42,277 nucleotides of DNA, taken from contig JARKNW010000138.1 in assembly GCA_029976075.1 (NCBI GenBank), forward strand, positions 1 through 42,277, in the 5' to 3' direction. The position numbers and the translations under genes were made by a program. This document shows, piece by piece, positions 35,536 through 42,277 of the stretch (within the stretch, counting starts at the first letter, position 1; each line of letters begins with the position of its first letter). The notes below the pieces were generated by a model. It worked only from the letters and a program-made list of their open reading frames with translations. It searched no databases and had not been told where the DNA came from. This stretch comes from Pleomorphomonas sp. Its GTDB lineage: Bacteria > Pseudomonadota > Alphaproteobacteria > Rhizobiales > Pleomorphomonadaceae.

Positions 35536-36194
35536 GTATTCGTGCCCTGATCTTCGACCTCGACGGAACGCTGGTCGACAGCTTGCCCGATCTCGCCGAC
35601 GCGGTGAACGAACTGATGACCGCAAATGGCCTCGCCGCGCATTCGTCGCGCGCCGTTGCGTCGATGGTCGGCAAGGGTGTGCCGGTTCTGGTGCAGAAGG
35701 CCTTTGCCGCCCATGGCATCACCATGGAAGGCGAAGCGCTCGCCGCGCAGGTGAAGACCTATCTCGGCTTCTACGAGCCGCGCGCCACCCGCCTGACGCG
35801 CCTCTTCCCGCACGCCGCCGATGTGGTGAAGGATCTCTCCAAGACCTATCGCCTTGCCGTTTGCACCAACAAGCCGACGGCCGTCTCCCGCGAGATTGTC
35901 GACAGCCTCGGCATCGGCTCGGAGATTTCCGTGGTGGTCGGCGGCGACAGCGGCGTCACGCCGAAGCCGGCGCCGGATATGATGTGGCTGGTGGCCGAGC
36001 GCCTCGGTCTCCCGAAGGAAGACGTGCTGATGGTCGGTGACAGCGCCAATGATGTCGCCTCGGCCAAGGCGGCGGGCATCAAGGTCGCGGTGGTGCGCTA
36101 TGGCTACACCGACATTCCGGCCGATGAGCTCAACGCCGATTTCGTGATGGACGATTTCCGGGGGCTTCCGGCGGTCTTGAAGAAGCTCCACTAG
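35532..36194 (+). CDS. gph: Phosphoglycolate phosphatase
   Basis: A 220-residue HAD hydrolase matching Gph/CbbZ, which dephosphorylates 2-phosphoglycolate arising from RuBisCO oxygenation or DNA repair. The nucleophile motif LIFDLDGTLVDSLPDL is at the N-terminus, with CTNKPTAVS, the lysine segment GVTPKPAPDMMW and MVGDSANDVASAKAAG following. It overlaps rpe by 4 nt, a pairing seen in many proteobacteria and in cbb clusters. The product's role in photorespiratory salvage would fit the nearby cbbY. Confidence 0.92.
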   Translation: MSIRALIFDLDGTLVDSLPDLADAVNELMTANGLAAHSSRAVASMVGKGVPVLVQKAFAAHGITMEGEALAAQVKTYLGFYEPRATRLTRLFPHAADVVKDLSKTYRLAVCTNKPTAVSREIVDSLGIGSEISVVVGGDSGVTPKPAPDMMWLVAERLGLPKEDVLMVGDSANDVASAKAAGIKVAVVRYGYTDIPADELNADFVMDDFRGLPAVLKKLH

Positions 36195-36260
36195 AACGAC
36201 ATCTTGGTTGTGGAAAGCGTTGTCGCGCCTTCCACAACCTGCTCCGGCAACGAGGGCGTA

Positions 36261-37070
36261 ATGGCACCCCCGATCAAGGCGCTGATCTTCGACGTCGACG
36301 GTACGCTGGCGGAAACCGAGGAAGTTCACCGCCTTGCCTTCAATCGCGCCTTTGCGGAAGCCGGTCTGCCCTGGGTGTGGGAGTCGGACTTCTACGGCGA
36401 ACTGCTTGCCGTTCATGGTGGCCGGGCGCGCCTTGTCCACTTCATCGAACACTACGCGCCGCCGATGGCCGAGCTTGGTCGGCAGAAGATCGACGAGCTG
36501 CACGCCGCCAAGACGCGATTGTTCGCCAAGTTGGTGGATCGGCGCCTTGCCCGCCCTCGACCCGGTATCGAGCGGCTGATCGACGACGCGCGCTCACAAG
36601 GGCTTGCCGTGGTGCTTGCCACCACGTCGAGCATCGAGAATGCCGAAGCGCTGATCCTTGCCAACTTCGGCCTGGATGGCCTCGAGAAGATCTCCGCCAT
36701 CGTCGGCGGTGCCGGTGTGGTGCGGCCGAAGCCGGCGCCGGACGTCTACGAACTGGTACTTTCCCGTCTCGGCCTCACGCCCCGCGCGGCCATTGTCTTC
36801 GAGGACAACGGCCCCGGTCTGGCCGCTGCCACGGCGGCTGGCATCCGCACCATCGTCACGCCCAGCCGCTACGCCGGCAATGACGACTTCAGCACCGCTT
36901 TCGCCGTTCTGTCGCACCTTGGCGATCCCTTCGAGCCCTACCAGCACATCGCCGGCGTCGGAGACGAGGGGGGCACCGACATGGTGACGGTGGCCGCCCT
37001 GCAGCGCTGGGTGTCCGATGACGACGACATGCTCGGTCTGCTCACCATCGGTGGCAGGCCGGTGTACTGA
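36261..37070 (+). CDS. cbbY: CbbY-type HAD phosphatase
   Basis: A 269-residue HAD protein of the CbbY group, known to dephosphorylate xylulose 1,5-bisphosphate, an inhibitory by-product of RuBisCO. Marks are ALIFDVDGTLAETEEVHR, the CbbY cap segment LPWVWESDFYGELLAVHGG, VVLATTSSIENAEALI, RPKPAPDVYELVLSRLGL, and IVFEDNGPGLAAATAAGI. ATG 36261 has GAGGG upstream; the frame is open to 36204. It is 66 nt after gph, so rpe-gph-cbbY is likely one transcript. The presence of cbbY argues for a Calvin-cycle context even though no RuBisCO gene is visible. Confidence 0.88.
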   Translation: MAPPIKALIFDVDGTLAETEEVHRLAFNRAFAEAGLPWVWESDFYGELLAVHGGRARLVHFIEHYAPPMAELGRQKIDELHAAKTRLFAKLVDRRLARPRPGIERLIDDARSQGLAVVLATTSSIENAEALILANFGLDGLEKISAIVGGAGVVRPKPAPDVYELVLSRLGLTPRAAIVFEDNGPGLAAATAAGIRTIVTPSRYAGNDDFSTAFAVLSHLGDPFEPYQHIAGVGDEGGTDMVTVAALQRWVSDDDDMLGLLTIGGRPVY

Positions 37071-37071
37071 C

Positions 37072-37151
37072 GCATCCGCCCGAAAAGTTGCAGACTTTTC
37101 GGACAAAGCGGATGCGCAAAAGGCCGCCCGAAAAGTTGCAGACTTTTCGGG
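37072..37151. repeat. Nested hairpin with a tandem second copy of its core
   Basis: Outer arms GCATCCGC (37072-37079) and GCGGATGC (37108-37115) enclose an inner perfect hairpin, CCGAAAAGT / ACTTTTCGG with loop TGCAG (37080-37102). The inner unit recurs as CCCGAAAAGT-TGCAG-ACTTTTCGGG at 37127-37151. It sits between the stops of convergent cbbY and the Lrp gene, where it could serve as a terminator for both, and resembles the CCGAAAAG palindromes common in rhizobial intergenic DNA. Confidence 0.8.
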
Positions 37152-37175
37152 TAAGCGACTCACCCGAGGACGCTC

Positions 37176-37652
37176 CTATCCGAGCCCCACCGGCAAACCC
37201 GTGAATGGCTTGATCTCCTTCAGGACGAAGGTGGTCTGCATTTCCTTGATGCGGGGCAGGCGGCGGATCACCGTCATGGCGAAGTCGGCATAGGTGTCGA
37301 GATCGGGCGAGACGACCTGCAACAGGAAATCGGCATCGCCAGCGATCGAGTAGCAGGCGATCACCTCGCGCAGACGGGCGACGCTTTTGGAAAACTCTTC
37401 CGCTTCCGCCTCGTTGTGGCTGTCGATCTTGACGCGGATGAAGGCGAGAACGCCGAGGCCGATCTTCTGGCGATCGAGCGCGGCGCGGTACCCGCCGATG
37501 ACGCCGCTATCCTCCAACTGCCGGACGCGCCTCCAGCAAGGTGACGTCGACAATCCCACGTCCGAGGCAAGGGCCTGATTGGTGAGGCGACCGTCAGTCT
37601 GCAGGGCGTCGAGGATCCTGATGTCGACTGGTTCGAGCGGCTGAATTGGCAT
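37176..37652 (-). CDS. Lrp/AsnC family transcriptional regulator
   Basis: A 158-residue feast/famine regulator: winged helix-turn-helix (about 8-62, LTNQALASDVGLSTSPCWRRVRQLE) and a RAM domain with CYSIAGDADFLLQVVSPD. The STSPCWRRV recognition helix is the classic Lrp form. It is divergent from the DUF2000 gene with 129 bp between starts, so that gene is its probable target. The ligand is likely an amino acid. Confidence 0.92.
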   Translation of the reverse strand: MPIQPLEPVDIRILDALQTDGRLTNQALASDVGLSTSPCWRRVRQLEDSGVIGGYRAALDRQKIGLGVLAFIRVKIDSHNEAEAEEFSKSVARLREVIACYSIAGDADFLLQVVSPDLDTYADFAMTVIRRLPRIKEMQTTFVLKEIKPFTGLPVGLG

Positions 37653-37781
37653 GTCCTACCTATGAATTGCCTTTGATGGGTAGAGCTTACCAGTTTTCCC
37701 GGTAATTGCACAAATTTCGGCAGAACTTGTCGCGACGGCCCCGATATCCTGCCGACATCCTTCCTTTGCCTCGGAGTTATC

Positions 37782-38198
37782 ATGCAGCCCGACAACCGCC
37801 TTGCCATCGTCGTCAACCCCGAGCTGCCGCTCGGCCTTCTCGCCAACACGGTCGGGGCCATCGGTATCGGCCTCGGGGCCCGCCTGCCATGGCTTGGCAA
37901 CCGACCTCTGACCGACGCGGATGGCCGGGTGATCGACGACAGTTCCATCCTGCCAGTTCCCATTCTGGCCGCGACGCCGGAGGTGATCCAGGCGCTGATG
38001 CAGAAGGCGATGCCACGCGCCGACGATCGGGCACTGGTGGTGTTTCCAGCCTTCTCGCGGGTTTTGCACGATTATCGCGAGTACGAGGCGCTGCTGCCCG
38101 ACAAGCACCTTGTCGACGAGGCTATCGACGGTCTCGGCCTGTGCGGACCGGCCAAGTGGGTGAAGTCGCTCACCGGCTCGCTGCGGCTGCTGCGGTAA
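37782..38198 (+). CDS. DUF2000 family protein
   Basis: A 138-residue protein matching DUF2000, a family of unknown function with a peptidyl-tRNA hydrolase II-like fold. Visible are the opening KLAIVVN-type segment NRLAIVVNPELPLGLLANT, a central IIDDSSILPVPIL-like stretch, and the ending KWVKSLTGSLRLL. ATG 37782 has GGAG 6 nt upstream. It is divergent from an Lrp regulator, a neighbourhood that is common for this family and suggests an amino acid link. No function is known. Confidence 0.85.
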   Translation: MQPDNRLAIVVNPELPLGLLANTVGAIGIGLGARLPWLGNRPLTDADGRVIDDSSILPVPILAATPEVIQALMQKAMPRADDRALVVFPAFSRVLHDYREYEALLPDKHLVDEAIDGLGLCGPAKWVKSLTGSLRLLR

Positions 38199-38201
38199 TC
38201 C

Positions 38202-38759
38202 TCAGCGGAAGGGTTTGCTCAGGAAGGGCGATCCCTTGAGGCCGAAGCGCCAGGGATGATCGGCTGCCTTGGTGATGCCGATGCGCGGCCCGGTGACAAT
38301 GTCGGGTCTGCGTTCACGCGGGATCAACTGGAAGGGCGGCGTATCGAGCGGCAGGCCATTGTGGGCGATGTTGATGCCGAGCGCCTCGGTCAAGCGGCCT
38401 GGGCCCGAGGCGAGAAGACGCGGCTCGGTCGTCCGCCGCCGCTCGGCCATCGCGGCAAGGCCGACGGTCGGCTCCAGGGCGCGCACCAGCACGGCGGCAC
38501 CATGGCCAACCGGGCCTGTGACGATGTTGAAGCACCAGTGAACGCCATAGGAGCGGTAGACGTAGGCCGTGAGTGGCGGGCCGAACATCGCCCGGTTGCG
38601 TGGCCGCTCGCCGCCGAAGGAATGCGAGGCAGCGTCATCGGCCTCGTAGGCTTCGGTTTCGACGACGATGCCGCCTATGCCGTCGAGAAGAAGCGTGGCA
38701 CCGATCAGAAGCGGCGCCAGTTCGATGGCTGGCAGGGCTTTCCATTGCTCGGCGGTCAT
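38202..38759 (-). CDS. DNA-3-methyladenine glycosylase (AAG/MPG type)
   Basis: A 185-residue base-excision repair enzyme of the AAG/MPG fold that removes 3-methyladenine and other alkylated purines. Marks are [24 protein letters not shown] with the catalytic Glu, [37 protein letters not shown], and the late [15 protein letters not shown] 38759 is chosen by similarity; the frame is open upstream to 38873 but upstream sequence is not family-like. Its stop is 3 nt from the convergent DUF2000 gene's. Confidence 0.92.
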   Translation of the reverse strand: MTAEQWKALPAIELAPLLIGATLLLDGIGGIVVETEAYEADDAASHSFGGERPRNRAMFGPPLTAYVYRSYGVHWCFNIVTGPVGHGAAVLVRALEPTVGLAAMAERRRTTEPRLLASGPGRLTEALGINIAHNGLPLDTPPFQLIPRERRPDIVTGPRIGITKAADHPWRFGLKGSPFLSKPFR

Positions 38760-38860
38760 GGTGTTTCCGGTGCAAGTGACTGTGGGCGGCCTAACCGAGA
38801 TAGGTAAGCCCATAGCCTTGCAAAGCCAATCTTTTCGGCGACGGGCTTCGAGCAAATGGA

Positions 38861-38887
38861 AACGGGGTCGCATCTGGCGACCCCGTT
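38861..38887 (-). terminator. Terminator of the dpp operon
   Basis: AACGGGGTCGC (38861-38871) and GCGACCCCGTT (38877-38887) form a perfect 11-bp stem with loop ATCTG. On the minus strand it lies 25 nt after the dppF stop and is followed by TCCATTTG. The stem is strong and the U tract weak. Confidence 0.65.
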
Positions 38888-38912
38888 CGAAAGTTTCGGC
38901 GGTGACGCGGTC

Positions 38913-39917
38913 CTAGAGTAGCTCGCCCTGCACGGCAAAGCAGGCAACGTCGGCGTTGCCGCCGGGCGCCTTCAGGAGCTTAGGCTGATCCACGTCGCAC
39001 GGCTCATAGGCGAAGGGGCAGCGCGGATGGAAGGCGCAACCTTTCGGCGGGCGTAGCGGCGACGGCAGTTCGCCGGTGAGACGGATGCGCTCGCGCCGCT
39101 TCTCCGGTTCGGTGGTCGGCGTCGCCGACAACAGGGCGCGTGTGTAGGGGTGGCGCGGCGTGCCGAAGATCTCGTCGGCGGTGCCGAACTCGACCGGGCG
39201 GCCAAGGTACATCACCATCACCTCGTCGGCGATGTGGCGTACCACGGAAAGATCGTGGCTGATGAACAGGTAGGCGAGGCCGAACTCCTGCTGCAGGTCC
39301 ATCAGGAGGTTCAAGACCTGCGCCTGGATCGAGACGTCGAGCGCCGACACTGGTTCGTCGAGCACCAGAATCTTCGGGTTGAGCATCAGCGACCGGGCGA
39401 TGGCGATGCGCTGGCGCTGGCCACCGGAGAACATGTGCGGGTAGCGGTCGTAATGCTCGGGCCGGAGGCCGACCTTCTCCATCATCGCCCGCGCCTTGGC
39501 CTGCCGCTCGGAGGCGGAGAGCGACGTGTTGAGGCGCAGCGGTTCCTCGAGGATGGCGCCGACCTTCTGGCGGGGGTTCAGTGAACCATAGGGGTCCTGG
39601 AAGACGATCTGCACGGTGCGGCGCAGTTCGTGGCTGGGCGCCCGGTCGAGGTGGACCGGCTTGCCGTCGATGATCAGGTCGCCGGCGGTCGGGGGCTCGA
39701 TCATGGTGACGAGACGGGCGAGCGTCGACTTGCCGCAGCCGGATTCGCCGACGACCGCCAGCGTCTTGCCGGCTCTGAGCTTGAAGGATGCCTCCGACAG
39801 CGCCCGCACGGTGGCCGGCTCGGCGAACATGCCACGCTTCAGGCTGTAGTGGCGGGCGAGGTGCTGGGCCTCAAGGACCACGTTGGGCAAGACGGGGGGA
39901 GAAACGAGAGCGTTCAT
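38913..39917 (-). CDS. Peptide ABC transporter ATP-binding protein, DppF/OppF type
   Basis: A 334-residue ATPase of a peptide/nickel-type ABC importer. Walker A GESGCGKST, Q-loop IVFQDPYGSLNPR, signature FSGGQRQR and Walker B ILVLDEPVSALD are complete. The C-terminal oligopeptide-specific extension has CAFHPRCPFAYEPCD. It overlaps dppD by 4 nt (ATGA) and is last in the operon. The DppF/OppF group pairs with DppD/OppD as the second ATPase; the substrate set (di-, tri- or oligopeptides, other oligomers) is not readable from the ATPases. Confidence 0.94.
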   Translation of the reverse strand: MNALVSPPVLPNVVLEAQHLARHYSLKRGMFAEPATVRALSEASFKLRAGKTLAVVGESGCGKSTLARLVTMIEPPTAGDLIIDGKPVHLDRAPSHELRRTVQIVFQDPYGSLNPRQKVGAILEEPLRLNTSLSASERQAKARAMMEKVGLRPEHYDRYPHMFSGGQRQRIAIARSLMLNPKILVLDEPVSALDVSIQAQVLNLLMDLQQEFGLAYLFISHDLSVVRHIADEVMVMYLGRPVEFGTADEIFGTPRHPYTRALLSATPTTEPEKRRERIRLTGELPSPLRPPKGCAFHPRCPFAYEPCDVDQPKLLKAPGGNADVACFAVQGELL

Positions 39918-40930
39918 GCCGAGATCCTCCGTTCGAGGATGGCGCCCGGGCCGGGATGACCGACCGGCTTGCCCTGGTTGAGCGGATAGTGGCAGAGGGC
40001 AAAACCGGCTGCCTGTCCCTGTGTGACCGGCGCCTTGTCGACGCAGCGTTCGGTGGCGAAATCGCAGCGCGGGCTGAACAGGCAGCCGGTGGGGCGATCA
40101 TATTGGCCGGGCACCACGCCGGGGATGGACGGCAGGCGGCGCGTCGTCGCCCGTTCCGGCAGCGCCGAAAGAAGGGCCGCCGTGTAGGGATGATGCGGAT
40201 CGGCGAACAGTTCGCGGACCGGCTGCTCCTCCACCTTCTGTCCGGCATATTGCACCGAGACACGGTTGGCGGTTTCGGCAACGACGCCCATGTCGTGGGT
40301 GATCAGCACCAGCGCCATGCCGGTCTCGCGCTGCAGCCTGGCCAGCAGGTCGAGGATCTGCGCCTGAATGGTCACGTCGAGCGCGGTGGTCGGCTCGTCG
40401 GCGATCAGGAGCTTGGGATTGCAGGCGATCGCCATGGCGATCATCACGCGCTGGTTCATGCCGCCCGACATCTGGTGCGGGTAGGTGTCGAGGCGCTCGG
40501 CGGCCGAGGGAATGCCGACCAGTTCCAGAAGCTCGACGGTGCGATCGCGCCGGTCACGCTTGCTGAGGCCAAGATGGACTTTCAGCACCTCGCCGATCTG
40601 CCAGCCGACCGTGTAGCACGGGTTGAGCGAACTCATCGGCTCCTGGAAGATCATGGCGAGGTCGTTGCCGATGATGCGGCGGCGTTCGCGGGCGGGGATG
40701 GTGAGCAGGTCCTTGCCGTCGAACACCATGCGGTCGGCGGTGATGGTCGCCGTCCATGGCAGCAGTCCCATCAGGGCCAGCATGGATACCGATTTGCCCG
40801 AGCCGCTCTCACCAACGATGGAGACGATCTCGCCGGGATCGACGGTCATCGAGACGCCGTCGACGGCGCGAAACTGTCCGCCCACCGTGCGGAAGTCGAC
40901 CGAGAGGTTGCTGATTTCGAGAATGGGCAT
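39914..40930 (-). CDS. Peptide ABC transporter ATP-binding protein, DppD/OppD type
   Basis: A 338-residue ATPase, partner of the DppF-type protein. Walker [11 protein letters not shown]-loop [13 protein letters not shown], signature MSGGMNQR and Walker [13 protein letters not shown] are intact; the C-terminal extension carries [17 protein letters not shown] 40930 overlaps the dppC stop (ATGA). The frame continues open far upstream of the start but in sequence that is antisense-like to dppC, so 40930 is the true start. With dppC, dppB and dppF it forms a typical dppBCDF operon. Confidence 0.94.
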   Translation of the reverse strand: MPILEISNLSVDFRTVGGQFRAVDGVSMTVDPGEIVSIVGESGSGKSVSMLALMGLLPWTATITADRMVFDGKDLLTIPARERRRIIGNDLAMIFQEPMSSLNPCYTVGWQIGEVLKVHLGLSKRDRRDRTVELLELVGIPSAAERLDTYPHQMSGGMNQRVMIAMAIACNPKLLIADEPTTALDVTIQAQILDLLARLQRETGMALVLITHDMGVVAETANRVSVQYAGQKVEEQPVRELFADPHHPYTAALLSALPERATTRRLPSIPGVVPGQYDRPTGCLFSPRCDFATERCVDKAPVTQGQAAGFALCHYPLNQGKPVGHPGPGAILERRISA

Positions 40931-41814
40931 CACGACCTCTTCAGCTTCGGATCGAGGGCGTCGCGCAGGCCGTCGCCCATCAGGTTGATGGCGAGCACGG
41001 TGATCAGGATGGCAAGGCCGGGGAAGGTCACCACCCACCAGGCGCGGGTGATGAACTCGCGCGCCTCGGCCAGCATGGTGCCCCATTCCGGCGTCGGCGG
41101 CTGGGCGCCCATGCCGAGGAAGCCGAGGGCGGCGGCATCGAGAATGGCGCCGGAGAAGGACAGGGCGGCCTGGACGATCAGCGGCGCCATGCAGTTCGGC
41201 AGGATGGTGACGAACATCAGCCAGAACGGGCCGGCGCCCGAGACGCGGGCGGCCGTCACGTAGTCGCGGTTGCGCTCGGAGAGCACCGCCGCGCGGGTGA
41301 GGCGCACGTAGTGCGGCTGCGCCACGATGGCGATGGCGATCATCGCGTTGGTGAGGCCGGGGCCGAGGATGGCGACCAGCGTCAGCGCCAGCAGCAGCGA
41401 GGGGAAGGCGAGGATGACGTCCATGACGCGCATGATCGCCGTGTCGACCCAACCGCGGAAGAAGCCGGCGAACATGCCGATGACGACTCCGCCGATCAGC
41501 GACACCGAGACGACGACGACGCCGATGAACAGCGAGAAGCGGGCGCCGAAGATCAGACGCGACAGGATGTCGCGGCCGAGCGCGTCGGTGCCGAGCAGGA
41601 ACAGGCCCTCGCCGCCGCGTGTGAGCGGCGGCACCAGCAGCGCGTCGCGGAACTGCTGGTCGGGATCGAAGGGGGCGAAGAGCGGCGCGGCGAGCGCGAC
41701 GATCACCAGCGCCACGAACAGCACGAGGCCGGCGACGGCTCCGTGGTTTTCCGAGAAATAGCGCCAGAATTCCTTGAGGCGCCCCGGACGGGCGGAAGCG
41801 GAGACGGCGGTCAT
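40930..41814 (-). CDS. Peptide ABC transporter permease, DppC type
   Basis: A 294-residue inner-membrane permease with about six hydrophobic segments, an N-terminal OppC-type extension (first segment about 27-48), and the binding-protein-dependent transport (EAA) loop DYVTAARVSGAGPFWLMFVTILPNC, which contacts the ATPases. FLLGTDALGRDILSRLIFGARFSL is characteristic of the DppC/OppC group. It starts 5 nt after dppB and overlaps dppD, so the operon is tightly coupled. Confidence 0.94.
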   Translation of the reverse strand: MTAVSASARPGRLKEFWRYFSENHGAVAGLVLFVALVIVALAAPLFAPFDPDQQFRDALLVPPLTRGGEGLFLLGTDALGRDILSRLIFGARFSLFIGVVVVSVSLIGGVVIGMFAGFFRGWVDTAIMRVMDVILAFPSLLLALTLVAILGPGLTNAMIAIAIVAQPHYVRLTRAAVLSERNRDYVTAARVSGAGPFWLMFVTILPNCMAPLIVQAALSFSGAILDAAALGFLGMGAQPPTPEWGTMLAEAREFITRAWWVVTFPGLAILITVLAINLMGDGLRDALDPKLKRS

Positions 41815-41818
41815 CGGG

Positions 41819-42277
41819 TTACCTCTGGTGCCGGATCTTGGGATTGACGAGGCCGTAGAGCATGTCGACCACGAGATTGACGCCCATGACGATGAGGGCG
41901 ATCAGCACGAGGCCGCCCTGCACGGCCGGATAGTCGCGGCGGAAGATGGAATCGACCATCCACTTGCCGACGCCCGGCCAGGAGAAGATCGTCTCGGTCA
42001 GGATGGCGCCGGCCATCAGCACGCCGATCTGCAGGCCGATGGTGGTGATCACTGGGATGAGGGCGTTCCGGAGCGCATGCACGGCGACGACGCGGAACGG
42101 GCTGAGCCCCTTGGCCTTGGCGGTGCGGATGTAGTCCTCGCCCAACACCTCGAGCATGGCCGAGCGGGTCTGGCGGGCGATGACGGCGAGCGGAATGGTG
42201 CCGAGCACGATGGTCGGCAGGATGAGATGGCTCACCGCCGACTGGAAGGCGCCCGCCTTGCCGGACAGCAGGCTGTC
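41819..42277 (-). CDS. Peptide ABC transporter permease, DppB type (5' end cut off)
   Basis: The C-terminal 152 residues of a DppB/OppB-type permease; the frame is open to the right edge and its start lies outside the window. The EAA loop DYIRTAKAKGLSPFRVVAVHALRNALIPV and the ending IMGVNLVVDMLYGLVNPKIRHQR are typical. Hydrophobic segments around LILPTIVLGTIPLAVIA and LVLIALIVMGVNLVV are membrane helices. The substrate-binding protein gene normally found upstream should be beyond the edge. Confidence 0.92.
   Translation of the reverse strand, partial: DSLLSGKAGAFQSAVSHLILPTIVLGTIPLAVIARQTRSAMLEVLGEDYIRTAKAKGLSPFRVVAVHALRNALIPVITTIGLQIGVLMAGAILTETIFSWPGVGKWMVDSIFRRDYPAVQGGLVLIALIVMGVNLVVDMLYGLVNPKIRHQR

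Overview
The window is high-GC bacterial chromosome with a gene content typical of an alphaproteobacterium, most likely of the order Hyphomicrobiales (Rhizobiales). Pointers are a BA14K-family protein, the pxpA/pxpBC 5-oxoprolinase genes with biotin-carrier genes, a CbbR/rpe/gph/cbbY group, an UPF0386 (YjhX) gene, DUF1993 and DUF2000 proteins, and intergenic palindromes of the kind common in rhizobia. The genus cannot be fixed from the sequence alone. There is no rRNA, CRISPR array, phage, plasmid or insertion-sequence gene; most of it reads as ordinary core and near-core chromosome.

Layout. 1-9.7 kb: 3' end of ilvB, a VOC protein, pdxJ, an Asp/Glu racemase facing an Lrp regulator, a chemoreceptor, a DUF1993 protein, fumC, and a tetR gene followed by ilvC. 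The ilvC reading frame is broken by one in-frame TAG although the rest of the gene is intact, and its 3' end is repeated 101 bp downstream. 9.7-20 kb: two more chemoreceptors, a Nudix hydrolase, a BA14K protein, a PhzF protein, tRNA-Lys(CTT) with a diguanylate cyclase fragment stranded beside it, an orphan radical SAM protein and a hemerythrin-PAS-GGDEF protein. 20-25.8 kb: a possible tetR / Cys-rich protein / DUF411 metal-related operon, separated by a palindromic operator from a divergent FtsI-type transpeptidase gene; then a D-lactate dehydrogenase and an M24 peptidase.

25.9-33 kb: pxpBC converges with pxpA-accB-carrier, and one of the two carriers lacks the biotin lysine. A DHA2 drug transporter, a Dabb protein, otsB and a PP2C-like protein follow. 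33-37 kb: a CbbR-type LysR regulator lies upstream of, and points away from, yjhX and rpe-gph-cbbY, which look like a Calvin-cycle accessory set without RuBisCO in view. 37-42.3 kb: an Lrp regulator faces a DUF2000 gene, then a 3-methyladenine glycosylase and a dppBCDF-type peptide ABC transporter operon running off the right edge.

How the genes work together: ilvB and ilvC are branched-chain amino acid steps; rpe, gph and cbbY handle Calvin-cycle sugar phosphates and by-products; pxpABC recycles 5-oxoproline; dpp imports peptides; three chemoreceptors and the hemerythrin GGDEF protein suggest a motile, oxygen- or redox-aware lifestyle. The features most worth a second look are the amber codon in ilvC with the duplicated gene tail, the paired active and inactive biotin carriers, the TetR-controlled extra FtsI, the truncated GGDEF gene next to tRNA-Lys, and the interspersed hairpin repeats.
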